This document shows, piece by piece, positions 26,367 to 36,012 of a stretch of 64,000 nt of DNA. Source of the DNA: Candidatus Gastranaerophilales bacterium (GTDB lineage Bacteria > Cyanobacteriota > Vampirovibrionia > Gastranaerophilales > Gastranaerophilaceae); NCBI GenBank assembly GCA_944327255.1, contig CALVHA010000010.1:1-64000 (forward strand), read 5' to 3'. Positions within the stretch are counted from its first letter, which is position 1, and each line of letters opens with the position of its first letter. The notes under the pieces were generated by a model, which saw nothing but the letters and a program-made list of their open reading frames with translations, had not been told where the DNA came from and did not search any database. Made by a program: the position numbers and the translations under genes.

Positions 26367-26902
26367 TTATCTACGAATTTTTTTATTGTTATATTCCGCA
26401 ATAAGATATTCATTATATTTTGGAATTACTTCAGATTCCCATATTTTAAAAGCATCCTCCAGGGAATATACTGTTTTTAATTCATGTAATGTTGCTTTGC
26501 CTGAGGCGACAATTTGCCCGATAAATTGGTCAACATTTCGGTAATCTTCGGTTCTGCAAGGGAGATGAATTTTTCCAAGAAAGCCAAGCCCTTGCCATTC
26601 CCGAAAAAACTGCAGTTATATTCAATCATTGCAAATTCAAGCTGGGCAAGGACTTCCCAATCTGGCACATGATTATCTATTAAAGCCTTATTTACAAGAG
26701 CAATTGTGGTTCCATCATCTCTAATTCGTTCAACATAGGCCATCATTTTTATCATAGTGTCTTCAGAAACTTTATAATCTCCTATTTTAGGAATCATTGA
26801 AATTGGATACTTTGCAATAATTTCACGTCCAACGGTTGCTGGAAGTTTTGATATATTAAATTTTACATCTTTGATAGTAATTTCTTTAGGTTCAATAAGC
26901 AT
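26367..26902 (-). CDS. frameshifted tail-assembly chaperone, long form (gpGT-like)
   Basis: Join of 26902-26603 (frame 0) and 26603-26367 (-1 frame). Slipping at TTTTTTC (26609-26603) after residue 100 gives a 178-residue product. The extension is 78 codons and reads protein-like throughout (ASGKATLHELKTVYSLEDAF near its middle). The -1 frame has a stop (TAA) only a few codons before the slip site, and is then open to 26367, so the slip site is the earliest possible place. Tailed phages make the chaperone this way (lambda gpG/gpGT) directly upstream of the tape measure, as here. Confidence 0.75.
26477..26902 (-). CDS. tail-assembly chaperone, short form (gpG-like)
   Basis: The 141-residue frame-0 product: it binds the tape measure before the tube assembles. 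It is small and helical with a charged core, lies between tube and tape measure, and continues by frameshift into a longer form. GGAGG lies about six bases before the ATG. Confidence 0.72.
   Translation of the reverse strand: MLIEPKEITIKDVKFNISKLPATVGREIIAKYPISMIPKIGDYKVSEDTMIKMMAYVERIRDDGTTIALVNKALIDNHVPDWEVLAQLEFAMIEYNCSFFGNGKGLAFLEKFISLAEPKITEMLTNLSGKLSPQAKQHYMN
26603..26609 (-). promoter_or_regulatory. slippery heptamer for -1 frameshift
   Basis: On the minus strand the sequence is T TTT TTC after codon AGT, an X XXY YYZ heptamer in frame 0. No further heptamer of this form occurs in the overlap. Confidence 0.7.
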
Positions 26903-26930
26903 TTTTTCCTCCTTTATACTTTTATGGCTT

Positions 26931-26967
26931 AAAAAAAACCGCCTGCCCAGATCATAAGAGCAGACGG
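26931..26967 (-). terminator. terminator after the tail tube gene
   Basis: On the minus strand CCGTCTGC (26967-26960) pairs with GCAGGCGG (26946-26939), followed by eight T. It would lower expression of chaperone and tape measure relative to tube. Confidence 0.82.
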
Positions 26968-26989
26968 GGAATTAATGAAAATTAAAAAA

Positions 26990-27427
26990 TTAAATTTTAT
27001 TTTCAAATACAAAGCTATAAGTTTTAGTTTTAATACGCCCGCCTGAAGCTACGCTATTACCAGGCAAGCCTTTAGTAATTCTTCCCGGAGCGAGAACCCT
27101 ACGTGTTCCGTCAGGATAATTTGCGATAAAAGTAATCACATCTTTATTAGAACGTTTACCCTTAGCGACTCTGTTAGCTTCAAATAAAAAGTCGAGATAA
27201 TTTTCTTCATCAGTTCCGGGAATAACTGAAATTGTAACCTCTAAAGGTTTAGGGGCAGACCAAACTACCAAATCACCATTTAACCCCATACCGTATTCTG
27301 TAATTTGTAATTCCGGAAAATCTAACGGATCGCTGTCATCGGCAAAAGCTTTGCATACAAATCCGCTAGGATAAGTACCGCTTGCAATAACAGTAAGCGA
27401 TAACCCTGTACCTGATACGTCTTGCAT
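26990..27427 (-). CDS. tail tube protein
   Basis: A 145-residue protein after the sheath, the usual place and size of the tube of a contractile tail. The strand-rich pattern LNGDLVVWSAPKPLEVTISV and KTYSFVFENKI fits tube proteins of Mu-like phages (DUF3277-like). It has a strong terminator behind it. Confidence 0.8.
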   Translation of the reverse strand: MQDVSGTGLSLTVIASGTYPSGFVCKAFADDSDPLDFPELQITEYGMGLNGDLVVWSAPKPLEVTISVIPGTDEENYLDFLFEANRVAKGKRSNKDVITFIANYPDGTRRVLAPGRITKGLPGNSVASGGRIKTKTYSFVFENKI

Positions 27428-27533
27428 ATTTTGTTTCCTTTCATAATTAAATACAATTCAGGCTTCTAAGAACGGGGAGCGTGTTTAGAAAAACCTGACC
27501 TACCCCGCCTTAAAAGCAAATGCAGCCAAGCTG

Positions 27534-29039
27534 CTAAATTAAAGTATGAGTCCCATCAATTTTTCTAATAGAATCACCTTTTGAATAAAGAAGAGAGTAT
27601 TCCGCAATATATTTAGTTTTACCGCTTGAAGTATCCTGATTAAGACTAACATCAAGAGTAAAACCATTTAAATACACAGTTTGCCATGCGCTATCATCCC
27701 CCGTATATTGCGTAATATAAGCTTTCTGTTCGGACGTAAGTTCCTTTTCAGCAGAAATCGTACCGTTAGACTTTGCATCTGTAATAACATCATGCAAGCA
27801 ACCCTCAAGTAAACTTATGCCATCGGTATTAGCAGGAAGTTTATCAAGAGCAATTAAGAGATTTAGAACAGAAGTTGCCATTGCGTCCTTTAACCAGATT
27901 TCGTTAGCATAAACACCTATATCCATGCCATCAGCAAGATAACCATCCTGATAAAATTCCAACTTAGTCCCTGATTTTTGAGTTTGCCCGTTGTAGTTAA
28001 CATTTAAAGCATCAAGTTTATTGGCAACTTCATCGGAATCAACCGCAACTGCTTGGTTCTCAAACTGTTGATACATATAATTAACCGTTCCGTTAACTTT
28101 GTCATAATCTGTTGCAGCTAAAATTGTAGCCGGCATAAGATAAGCTGGTAAATCAGCAGACATATCGAGATAATTAGCACACATACCGCTGTGTTTTTTA
28201 GCAATTGTAATTCTGTCGTTGTAGTTTGCACTGTCAACATCAAAGACGAACATATATTCATTATTTTGTGTATCGCAAAAGGCTCCAATAGCCTCAAGCT
28301 CATCATCATCAATATCAGCAGTAAAAGCAAATGATGCAAAATTATTAGAGATACCCACAGATTTGTTTAATGTATCTGTAATATTTCCTGCATTTGTACC
28401 GTTTGAAACAACCGCATCTTTAGTTGCAGTCCACCCGATAAGAGTTGCAATATCAGTTCCTTCGCTTGCAGGTGTAGCATATGTAATAACATTTGCACCT
28501 GCCTCTCCTCCCTGTAGGATAAATGCAGAATTTGAGGCATCAAAAGTTACTGTGGCAGCTGTCCATAAAGTTCCACCGCCTTCATTTGCCTGTACCGCAG
28601 CTTGAATTTTTGCAGCAACATCTGCATAAGACGAAATTTCTGCAAAAGTAATATTTTTAGCCTCATAGCTAACACCACCCATAGATAAAGTCATAGAACC
28701 GTCAGTAATTGTTTTTAATTCTGTAATTGATGGTAATTGACAGGCTGATCTTAAATAAGGTTTTGTAGCATCTTTAGAATATCTCATAAAAGAAATCTTT
28801 TTTGCTTTATTTGTCTGTTTACTTACCCAGCCGAAATAAGCCGATGCAATTTTAGCTTCTTTAGAATCCGCTCCGGCAAAAGCTGCAACAGAAGCAGAAT
28901 CCGTAAATTCAAGAACTGTTTCCATTGGAAAGAGTTCGTTATCAGTAAAAAGTCTTAAAATTAGGTCTTTTCTTCCGGCAGTCGTCTGACCACCCTGAGA
29001 TGATGTAATACTTACATACTTGTTTTGTGAAATCGGCAT
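27534..29039 (-). CDS. tail sheath protein (DUF3383)
   Basis: A 501-residue contractile sheath subunit. The DUF3383 family pattern is present: MPISQNKYVSITSSQGGQ start, then GRKDLILRLFTDNELFPMET and the C-terminal GFTLDVSLNQDTSSGKTKYI. It is the strongest evidence that the tail is contractile. A weak GCAGC hairpin (27522-27534) overlaps its stop codon. Confidence 0.9.
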   Translation of the reverse strand: MPISQNKYVSITSSQGGQTTAGRKDLILRLFTDNELFPMETVLEFTDSASVAAFAGADSKEAKIASAYFGWVSKQTNKAKKISFMRYSKDATKPYLRSACQLPSITELKTITDGSMTLSMGGVSYEAKNITFAEISSYADVAAKIQAAVQANEGGGTLWTAATVTFDASNSAFILQGGEAGANVITYATPASEGTDIATLIGWTATKDAVVSNGTNAGNITDTLNKSVGISNNFASFAFTADIDDDELEAIGAFCDTQNNEYMFVFDVDSANYNDRITIAKKHSGMCANYLDMSADLPAYLMPATILAATDYDKVNGTVNYMYQQFENQAVAVDSDEVANKLDALNVNYNGQTQKSGTKLEFYQDGYLADGMDIGVYANEIWLKDAMATSVLNLLIALDKLPANTDGISLLEGCLHDVITDAKSNGTISAEKELTSEQKAYITQYTGDDSAWQTVYLNGFTLDVSLNQDTSSGKTKYIAEYSLLYSKGDSIRKIDGTHTLI

Positions 29040-29040
29040 T

Positions 29041-29580
29041 TTATATCCCTTTCGTTTTTAATTTGTACTCTGAAATATAATTAACAGGCATATTCCAGTT
29101 TTGTTCAGTTATAAACGTTATGTTGAATGAAGGCAAAGGATTAAAATTCTCGGAATCATTTTTGAAAACAGGAGATTTAATCTCACTCGGATTATAAATT
29201 TCATAACCTTTGTCTCTGATTTTCATAAGTCCCGTAGGTGAAACAAACCAGCTTGAAATGAAATTCAAAATATCCTTAGAAGAGACAGTCGCAACGGAAT
29301 CTTCAATTAAACGAGAACGATATGCAGAAACTTGTATGGAAATTTCCTCCTTATAAGCCTGATATGAAACAAAATCCTTATCAATTTTCTTCCGTCTTGT
29401 AAACTGCGTTCCTCTCAGTGAGGTCTGTAAAATTTTAATATAAACTGAAGGTTTAGGATTCGTGAATTTAACAGGCTGCATAAGCTGGCAAACATCCCAT
29501 CCTTCGATTTCAAAACTATCAATAGCGGTATTTATCAAAGAAATTAAATCAGCATAAATTTGATTTTCAGTTTTAAACAT
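29041..29580 (-). CDS. neck/tail terminator protein
   Basis: A 179-residue protein at the head-tail junction, between connector and sheath, likely the tail completion or terminator protein. AAGGAG stands seven bases before ATG 29580, which is therefore preferred over 29604. The segment VYIKILQTSLRGTQFTRRK fits the neck proteins of contractile phages. Confidence 0.72.
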   Translation of the reverse strand: MFKTENQIYADLISLINTAIDSFEIEGWDVCQLMQPVKFTNPKPSVYIKILQTSLRGTQFTRRKKIDKDFVSYQAYKEEISIQVSAYRSRLIEDSVATVSSKDILNFISSWFVSPTGLMKIRDKGYEIYNPSEIKSPVFKNDSENFNPLPSFNITFITEQNWNMPVNYISEYKLKTKGI

Positions 29581-29953
29581 TTCTGAGCTCCTTAATCTCA
29601 ACAACTAATACACCGCACCAACAGTTAAATTCGTACCATGGAAAATTTTTAACAACTTCCCAGACCGAATTTGAAAAAATAAATCTATCAGGTAACGGCT
29701 GTTTTTCATTACCCCGAATATCGGCAGACACATAAATATTTCGATAATTTTTTTCCAAATCCAGCCCCATATCCTGATAAATTGAGAGTTCTGGAATCTG
29801 AATACTCCCAGTTAACTCAATAGCATCCGCATAAATCGGACGACTTACTCCCAGCTCATTAATTTGATTTCCCAGATATTTTAAATACTTAAAAGATTGC
29901 TTTGGCAAAATCTCCAAAGCAGCCTCCAATAAATTTTCATCAATTAAACTCAT
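29573..29953 (-). CDS. head-tail joining protein
   Basis: A 126-residue neck protein by position. I see no diagnostic motif beyond a strand-rich core (IQIPELSIYQDMGLDLEKNY). It overlaps the next gene by eight bases. Confidence 0.65.
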   Translation of the reverse strand: MSLIDENLLEAALEILPKQSFKYLKYLGNQINELGVSRPIYADAIELTGSIQIPELSIYQDMGLDLEKNYRNIYVSADIRGNEKQPLPDRFIFSNSVWEVVKNFPWYEFNCWCGVLVVEIKELRNV

Positions 29954-29972
29954 AACACACCAACATTAATTT

Positions 29973-30374
29973 TTAAAAAAGTGTTCTTATAAAACTTCCT
30001 CCGAGCAATAGAGGCGTTGGCGTTTTGGCATATAACAGAGCCAAAAGCTCGCCTCCATAAGGGGTTTGATTAAGCCAAAACTCAAACGCCCCCAGACTCG
30101 GCGGAGGAACCATAGAAACACGAACCTTGTCTATATTAGCCGAAGAAGTAAAACCTGGATTTATTTGTCCTTTTTCGATTTTCTTTTTCAAAGTTAAAAG
30201 ATGTGCCGTCAAAAGATAAATCGCAAGCTTTCTTTCTTCCGCAGAAAGATTTCCGTAATCTTTTTCGGAAACATAGCACTTAGCTCTTATAAGATAAAGC
30301 TCAATTTCCTGACAGTTTGAAAATTCAGGAAAATTCTTTAAAAAATCTTCTTTAGAAGTAATAATCGTAGTCAT
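29973..30374 (-). CDS. head-tail connector (DUF4054)
   Basis: A 133-residue protein with the DUF4054 pattern: an FLKNFPEF start, a helical YLLTAHLLTLKKKIE segment and a GAFEFWLNQTPYGGELLALL end. It shares its terminal base with the upstream gene. It joins the portal to the tail. Confidence 0.82.
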   Translation of the reverse strand: MTTIITSKEDFLKNFPEFSNCQEIELYLIRAKCYVSEKDYGNLSAEERKLAIYLLTAHLLTLKKKIEKGQINPGFTSSANIDKVRVSMVPPPSLGAFEFWLNQTPYGGELLALLYAKTPTPLLLGGSFIRTLF

Positions 30375-30745
30375 TATTCCTCACCCTTCGCCATTTTAGG
30401 TTTTCTTTTACCTTTTTTTCTATAATCCTTCGGCGTAAGTTGAGCAGAATTATCCCTAGTCATTTCAGAAGAAGCCTTCTCTGCCATTTTCTCATTCACC
30501 GAAACTTTAACAACACCTCTGTCAAGGTGCCTCATAAAGATAGGATTATCTTGAAGCTTCGCAAAATCACTGTCACTTAAGGCAGTAACAACACCTTCGA
30601 GAGTCACTAATGTTTTTTTATCAATAACATCAGCCCCGCCATTTATTGTGATAATCTGCTTAACTTCATTAATCCCGTTAGGACCTTTGGTATAAACCGC
30701 ATAATTAACACCGGTTGCCATTTTGCTGGTAATATATTTTGTCAT
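30374..30745 (-). CDS. phage head protein, basic C-terminus
   Basis: A 123-residue protein after the major capsid. The last 25 residues are very basic (YRKKGKRKPKMAKGEE). GGAGGA before the ATG supports the start. I recognise no family; a role in the head or head-tail joint is assumed from position. Confidence 0.65.
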   Translation of the reverse strand: MTKYITSKMATGVNYAVYTKGPNGINEVKQIITINGGADVIDKKTLVTLEGVVTALSDSDFAKLQDNPIFMRHLDRGVVKVSVNEKMAEKASSEMTRDNSAQLTPKDYRKKGKRKPKMAKGEE

Positions 30746-30760
30746 TGTTCCTCCTTAACT

Positions 30761-30787
30761 AAAACTCCCCCATAAATTTGGGGGAGT
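30761..30787 (-). terminator. terminator after the major capsid gene
   Basis: ACTCCCCCA (30764-30772) pairs with TGGGGGAGT (30779-30787), with TTTTAG on the minus strand. It ends part of the transcripts after the abundant capsid protein. Confidence 0.75.
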
Positions 30788-30795
30788 AAATTAAA

Positions 30796-31890
30796 CTAAA
30801 TTCCCGTATATCTGACAACACCTACAGGTTGTCTGACAAGGATTCCTGCAGTTGCATTGGAATAATCCTCAAGGAAACCTTTCGCTTTCTTTTCAACGCC
30901 CAAAAGCCTAAAGACTTCTTGAACATATTGGTCCATAACTCTTTTCCCGTTAAGAATTTCTGCGTGAAGAACAAAAACGTTTTCTCCTCCGTTAGCTCCA
31001 TCCAATTGAATCGCAGATTCAATTCTAACACCAGGATACATAGACTTAATCCATTCATAAACAGATTTAGTTCCCTGCTCATTCAAAACTGATAAATATT
31101 CCATGCAAGAAATAGAAACAGAAAGGACTGCAGCATCTCTTTCAGGTCTAAATAAATTTCCTGTCTTAGTTCTTAACGCATTCATTGCAGTTCTGATATC
31201 AGTGCAAATTTCATTGAAAGTTTTTGTAGACCATTTTGTATCAGACTTCGCTCCCGCAGCAACAGTAACATAAGACGGTAAATTAGGATCATTAAGGAAG
31301 CCGTAAGTTTTGTTAGTACCGGAGTTATATCCGAAGAATCCGACATTATTCATTTCAATAGCCAAAGCTTCTGCCGCAGCGGTTCTTTTTTCAGTTTCTG
31401 CAGAAATAAGCATTTTCCCGGCTCTTTCCTGTTCAAGAATACCTACATTACAACCTTCCTCAAACCTAACAATATCACGGCACTCATAATTAGCGTTCCA
31501 AGAAGAAAGCGGAATATCAGTATCATCCCCATAAGGACGAGGTCTGCCGGTTCTTTCTAGAACTCGTTGAACAACTTCTTTATCAGCCCAGCTTCCTGCA
31601 ATTGTTCTACCAACGATAGAATCTATTTCCCTTGCAGCAGTGACAACCTCAACAGCCTCTGCTATCCAGTATTGCAAAACTTGAACCGGTGTAGAGAGAG
31701 AGGGTGTCGTAACCATAGGTATAGCAGCATCCATAGCATATTTTTTTGAATAAGACTTAATATCGGCCAAAGCTTCTATGCTACAGCCGATCCCCAACAT
31801 ATCAAGAGTTTTTTTTGTAGTATCACTATCCATTGCATAAGAACGAACTTTCAAAGCCGGAATATAACTACGAATTTCAGTTTGTTTCAT
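30796..31890 (-). CDS. major capsid protein (DUF2184)
   Basis: A 364-residue HK97-like capsid subunit. The DUF2184 pattern is present: AREIDSIVGRTIAGSWADKE, then NVGILEQERAGKML and the C-terminal ILVRQPVGVVRYTGI. GGAGAT before the ATG supports the start. It is followed by an intrinsic terminator. Confidence 0.88.
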   Translation of the reverse strand: MKQTEIRSYIPALKVRSYAMDSDTTKKTLDMLGIGCSIEALADIKSYSKKYAMDAAIPMVTTPSLSTPVQVLQYWIAEAVEVVTAAREIDSIVGRTIAGSWADKEVVQRVLERTGRPRPYGDDTDIPLSSWNANYECRDIVRFEEGCNVGILEQERAGKMLISAETEKRTAAAEALAIEMNNVGFFGYNSGTNKTYGFLNDPNLPSYVTVAAGAKSDTKWSTKTFNEICTDIRTAMNALRTKTGNLFRPERDAAVLSVSISCMEYLSVLNEQGTKSVYEWIKSMYPGVRIESAIQLDGANGGENVFVLHAEILNGKRVMDQYVQEVFRLLGVEKKAKGFLEDYSNATAGILVRQPVGVVRYTGI

Positions 31891-31920
31891 TAATTTATAT
31901 CTCCTATATTATGTAAAAAA

Positions 31921-32403
31921 CTACTTAAGCTCTAATATAGCTGTTTCAGCAGCCTCTGCAGAAAACAGAATAAACTTGGCATTAGCAATAACGGTATGTT
32001 TAGCGGTAGTAGCGGTCTCTGCTTTATCATACGCGTAAAGTTCTCCTGTCGCTGGATCAAAAGCAGCAATATAATTAGGCTTTACCGCAGTTTTTGAAGC
32101 AACATAAATATGCCCTTGAGAACAAATTTGAACAATTTCGCCGTCTTTTAAACTAAGTCCAGCTTCATCTTCTGTAGAGCAAGAATGCTGTTTAGGCCCT
32201 ATTGCAATACCAATAAAAGCCCCGCTGCCACCTACTTGTACTTCATTATCTTTAGAAGAAGCAGTAAAAGCTCTTCCGATAGCTGGTAAAACATCCCCAT
32301 TTGCTTTTACAACATAATGAGCTGCTACAGTTGCAGAAGTATCGGCAAATTCTCCAATAACTCCGATCGCCTGTTGTTGATAAACTTGTTTTTGTAATGT
32401 CAT
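31921..32403 (-). CDS. capsid decoration / structural protein
   Basis: A 160-residue protein upstream of the capsid. The G/A-rich strand pattern (GGSGAFIGIAIGPKQ, IVQICSQGHIYVAS) resembles small decoration or DUF2190-like proteins. No catalytic motif. Confidence 0.72.
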   Translation of the reverse strand: MTLQKQVYQQQAIGVIGEFADTSATVAAHYVVKANGDVLPAIGRAFTASSKDNEVQVGGSGAFIGIAIGPKQHSCSTEDEAGLSLKDGEIVQICSQGHIYVASKTAVKPNYIAAFDPATGELYAYDKAETATTAKHTVIANAKFILFSAEAAETAILELK

Positions 32404-32418
32404 TTCAAAAATCTCCTT

Positions 32419-33069
32419 TTATTTTAAATATCTTTCAAAAGCCTTATCTTTAGTATAAGAATTATCAGCGACTCCAAATCCGTAAATAATCGTTGAATTA
32501 TGATTAAAAGATTTATCCAAAGAATAAGAAGGCTTATCAATAGAATCAAACGTAATTTTCCTATCCATAACTCTAACATCAGCCCCCATTCTACCCTGTT
32601 CAACAAGAGCAACATGATTTCCTCTTATATTTCTTTGAACAGCATCATAAGGCTGCCCGTTATAAGTTCCAGGAGTAAGGTCATAATCACAGAAGTATCC
32701 CATTGAAAGCTGTTTTTTACCACTTTCAATCTGATCCTTAAGATGTTCCGAAAAAATCTTCAAATCCCCATAAACAACACCATCTTTAGAATAAACATTT
32801 TCTCCAATAACACCATGAACTCCTTTATTTTCAGCAGGAACCATGCCTGAGCCATTTCCGAGCATTTCATGTTCATCTACAATAGGCAGAAGCTTAAAAC
32901 CGTTAAGAGCCTCATCATTAGTAAGTTCTTCTTCTGGTCTCAACACATTATAAACTTTATCAGGTTCCAACTCATCAGAAATTTGTTTCCCCAAATATGG
33001 AAACACTCCGACTTTTGAAAGAGGATTATTTTCAATGAGCCAGAATTCATTATGATCAACTATTTTCAT
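32419..33069 (-). CDS. DUF2213 head maturation protein
   Basis: A 216-residue protein with the DUF2213 pattern (FPYLGKQI, VYNVLRPEEELTNDEALNGF, KQLSMGYFCDY), a family linked to prohead protease/scaffold genes. Relatives are often longer because of a fused scaffold part; here the part after about 165 is short. Function inferred from family and place. Confidence 0.78.
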   Translation of the reverse strand: MKIVDHNEFWLIENNPLSKVGVFPYLGKQISDELEPDKVYNVLRPEEELTNDEALNGFKLLPIVDEHEMLGNGSGMVPAENKGVHGVIGENVYSKDGVVYGDLKIFSEHLKDQIESGKKQLSMGYFCDYDLTPGTYNGQPYDAVQRNIRGNHVALVEQGRMGADVRVMDRKITFDSIDKPSYSLDKSFNHNSTIIYGFGVADNSYTKDKAFERYLK

Positions 33070-33095
33070 TTTTCACCCTTTCTAACTAAAATTAG

Positions 33096-33115
33096 CGGCA
33101 GAATAGACTCTGCCG
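33096..33115 (-). terminator. hairpin, weak terminator
   Basis: CGGCAGA (33096-33102) pairs with TCTGCCG (33109-33115). The T tract on the minus strand starts only after a few bases, so it would be a weak terminator between portal and DUF2213. Confidence 0.5.
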
Positions 33116-33182
33116 AACAAACTTTGTGATATCACTATTTACCAAAATTACAAATAATATTCAGTGCTCAGTCATTAATTTT

Positions 33183-34754
33183 CTACTGTAAATTTTCTTT
33201 TTCAGACAGTTTTTTCCTTATATTTGTAGCTTTACTCACGACTAAACCATCACTTAAATTATCTTCCGAAGTTGATAAGTTTTTCATATCTTCTTCTTTC
33301 AAAGAAGGAGACATTCCTGTAAGAGAATTAAAACCACTGTCAGGATCCATTCTGAGAGTTTGTCTACATTCATCTTCTGAGATAACTCCTGCATTAATGT
33401 AATTTGTATTTATACGAGACTTAATCTCATTACATTCTGCTAGTTCCCTATTAGAAGGAGTATCAATAGGATTAAATATACTTTGAATAATATGCTTTTT
33501 CCCGAATAAAGATTTTAATAGCAAAGTATAATGAAAATTCAAATAAGGGACATAATCTTCTTTTTCAATTAACCGTAAAAGGGTATTATACTGAGTTTCC
33601 TCAAAATTTCCAGCAGAATTAAAGCCCTTAGGCTGAGTTTCCAATAATTTAGTTGCATGTATACCTGAAGCAGCAGCAACAAGCTGATACTGAGACATCA
33701 TGACCGCATCAAAATCAGTTAAAGAAGTATCAAGTTGCCCGATACTCTGATCAGGTCGTTTAACAACAACCCCCCAGTTGTCACGGAAATAAGAAAATGC
33801 TTTTGCGTCGTTTTCAGCCTTACTTTGATTAAGCACATAATTACTTAAATTTCCATCCATATAAAGAAGTCTTTTAGACTTAGCAAGCATAGGGGCCTCA
33901 TTTGCGACACTTTCGGCTGCATAAACCCTCTGATAAATAAGTTGAGGAATAGGATAACCCCCATAATAATAAGTTGGTTTTAAAATATCCGGAAGATTTC
34001 CATTAACCGCCTTTACAACCCACGAATGATGAATTCTTTTACCATCAGGCAATCTATACCAAGTAGGTTCGTAAAAACTGCCAGAAGCAATATTTGTAGC
34101 GGAAGTCATATCTAACTCAGGAGAAATCCAGTAAGGATCAATGTTCACCATGCCCCTATAGGCACCATCTTTAACTTTATCAATATTAAAAGGTAATTCA
34201 TAATTAATTCCGTCAACAAGCGGATAAGCATAAGCTACCCCAAACTGACGTTTTTTTTCTGCAAATTCCTGCGCCAATTCTTTTATTTTAAATCCAATTT
34301 TACTATCTGATAAATTTTTCAATTCCGCCAGAAACTCTTTATCCTCATCGGGAATATACTTTTCACAGTAAGCTATTTTATAATCCGGAGCCATTGCATC
34401 CTTAGGGGGAAGAGAACAACATTTGTTAATAAGCCAATTTTGAGTAAGGATTGCGCATGCTTGAAATCCTATAAAACCTTGCAGAGCGAAATGTGTATAA
34501 ATAATATCATTAACCTGCCCGTAAATAGCATATGCAGCATTAAGCTTATCACCTTCACAAATCCCATCCATAGCGGCACCATTCATCGTCTGAGGAATCA
34601 AATCCTTTTGAGTTTTTTGCAAAGAATGCCCTAAGAGCTCATTTCTATCAGCTTCAGGAAGAAAAAAAGAGCCTTCATTCTCATTTTCTGGTAACGCTTT
34701 TGTTATGGCGTCGTTAATCTTGTTTTGAATATACTCATCAATTTTTTTAAACAT
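33183..34754 (-). CDS. portal protein (DUF1073)
   Basis: A 523-residue portal of the DUF1073 (anti-CBASS Acb1-like) group. The pattern is a helical N-terminus, GRIDPYWISPELD-like core (here NIDPYWISPELDMTSATN), and the C-terminal QTLRMDPDSGFNSLTGM segment. It forms the ring through which DNA enters the head. It lies next to the large terminase. Confidence 0.85.
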   Translation of the reverse strand: MFKKIDEYIQNKINDAITKALPENENEGSFFLPEADRNELLGHSLQKTQKDLIPQTMNGAAMDGICEGDKLNAAYAIYGQVNDIIYTHFALQGFIGFQACAILTQNWLINKCCSLPPKDAMAPDYKIAYCEKYIPDEDKEFLAELKNLSDSKIGFKIKELAQEFAEKKRQFGVAYAYPLVDGINYELPFNIDKVKDGAYRGMVNIDPYWISPELDMTSATNIASGSFYEPTWYRLPDGKRIHHSWVVKAVNGNLPDILKPTYYYGGYPIPQLIYQRVYAAESVANEAPMLAKSKRLLYMDGNLSNYVLNQSKAENDAKAFSYFRDNWGVVVKRPDQSIGQLDTSLTDFDAVMMSQYQLVAAASGIHATKLLETQPKGFNSAGNFEETQYNTLLRLIEKEDYVPYLNFHYTLLLKSLFGKKHIIQSIFNPIDTPSNRELAECNEIKSRINTNYINAGVISEDECRQTLRMDPDSGFNSLTGMSPSLKEEDMKNLSTSEDNLSDGLVVSKATNIRKKLSEKENLQ

Positions 34755-34762
34755 AATTCAAC

Positions 34763-35998
34763 TTACCTCATAGCCGCTGGCATATCACGTTCAAGTGCAT
34801 ACCTTATGGCATCAATAGTGTGATCATTTTTGTCAGGGTATTCATTTCTGACAGAACCGTCACGATTTTTTTCAAACTCGCACATAGAGAATTCTCTCTT
34901 AACATTCGGACATCGGACTGGATCAATTACAATTTTCTCAAGTCCCTGTAGGAATTTAAACCCGAACCCTCTGGAACCTTGCCCTTTTTTTGCGCCACAA
35001 ATGGGAAACCCAGCATCCCAAAATTCTCCAACAGATTTTGGATCTTCACTGTCAGCAATAATTTCAGCATAAGGAGAATGAATAGGTTTAATTTTTTCCA
35101 TAGCAGCAGCATTTAACAGTCCATATTCAAAAACTTCATTGAAAACAAAAATCCTTTTTGTTTTGCTGCTATAGTGGCATTGCACAAAACAGAATGGATC
35201 TGCTGCATATCCCCAGTCAATACCCTCTCTTATATTATCAAACCCATTAATTTCCTCATTAGAAATCTCACGGATTTCGATATTTGGAAAAACCGTTAAT
35301 CCTGTTCCGGTCGCCTCGCCGAGATACTCATGTCTGTAAGCGATTTCATTAGTTTTTCTTAAATGTTCCGCTTCAAGAAAAAATTGTTTTCCCAACCACT
35401 CCACAGGCACATCAAGATAAGTGGAATGATGAACAAGTCTGTCCGAACGCACCTCCTGAACCTCTGTATTAATCCAGTTAGAATTATTCGCTGGAGGGTT
35501 AAAAGATTTAAAAGAAACGAATTTATCACCGCCTCTCATAACAGACTGCTCAATACTGCGAATTTCATTCATTCCGTCAGCCTCATTAACTTCTTCAAAC
35601 CAGCTATATTTATAGTATCCACCGTTAGTGGCTTTAATAGACTTAAGTTTCTGCGGATCATCCATTCCTACAAACAGGATCTCCTGGCCTGTTGGTAAAT
35701 ACTCAAGTTTCAAAGGACTTTTATACGCCTTCCAATTATCATATACACCAAGCATAGAAATAGCCCATCTCAGTTGATTATAGACACTTTTTTCGAGAGA
35801 AACCCCGTATTTACGGAAACAAATACCGTTAACACCCGGTTCGTTCATAATCCCGAGTATAAGTTCAATACTAATGAAACTTGACTTAGCGGAACCTCTC
35901 CCGCCCTTAAGCCAGTAATGAGTATGCTTATTCTGTGTAATATCCTTGTGAACTTTAAAAAAAGCAGGAGCAATAAGTTTCGTAATACCTTTTTTCAT
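34763..35998 (-). CDS. terL: terminase large subunit
   Basis: The DNA-packaging motor. Walker A is GGRGSAKSS (about residues 32-40), the Walker B region is YKYSWFEEVNE, and the nuclease acids are in GIDWGYAADPF, IADSEDPKS and KNDHTIDAI. Both domains look intact. A GTG at 36031 would lengthen it but lies inside a terminator hairpin, so ATG 35998 is used. Confidence 0.9.
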   Translation of the reverse strand: MKKGITKLIAPAFFKVHKDITQNKHTHYWLKGGRGSAKSSFISIELILGIMNEPGVNGICFRKYGVSLEKSVYNQLRWAISMLGVYDNWKAYKSPLKLEYLPTGQEILFVGMDDPQKLKSIKATNGGYYKYSWFEEVNEADGMNEIRSIEQSVMRGGDKFVSFKSFNPPANNSNWINTEVQEVRSDRLVHHSTYLDVPVEWLGKQFFLEAEHLRKTNEIAYRHEYLGEATGTGLTVFPNIEIREISNEEINGFDNIREGIDWGYAADPFCFVQCHYSSKTKRIFVFNEVFEYGLLNAAAMEKIKPIHSPYAEIIADSEDPKSVGEFWDAGFPICGAKKGQGSRGFGFKFLQGLEKIVIDPVRCPNVKREFSMCEFEKNRDGSVRNEYPDKNDHTIDAIRYALERDMPAAMR

Positions 35999-36012
35999 TG
36001 TAAAGCAATTCC

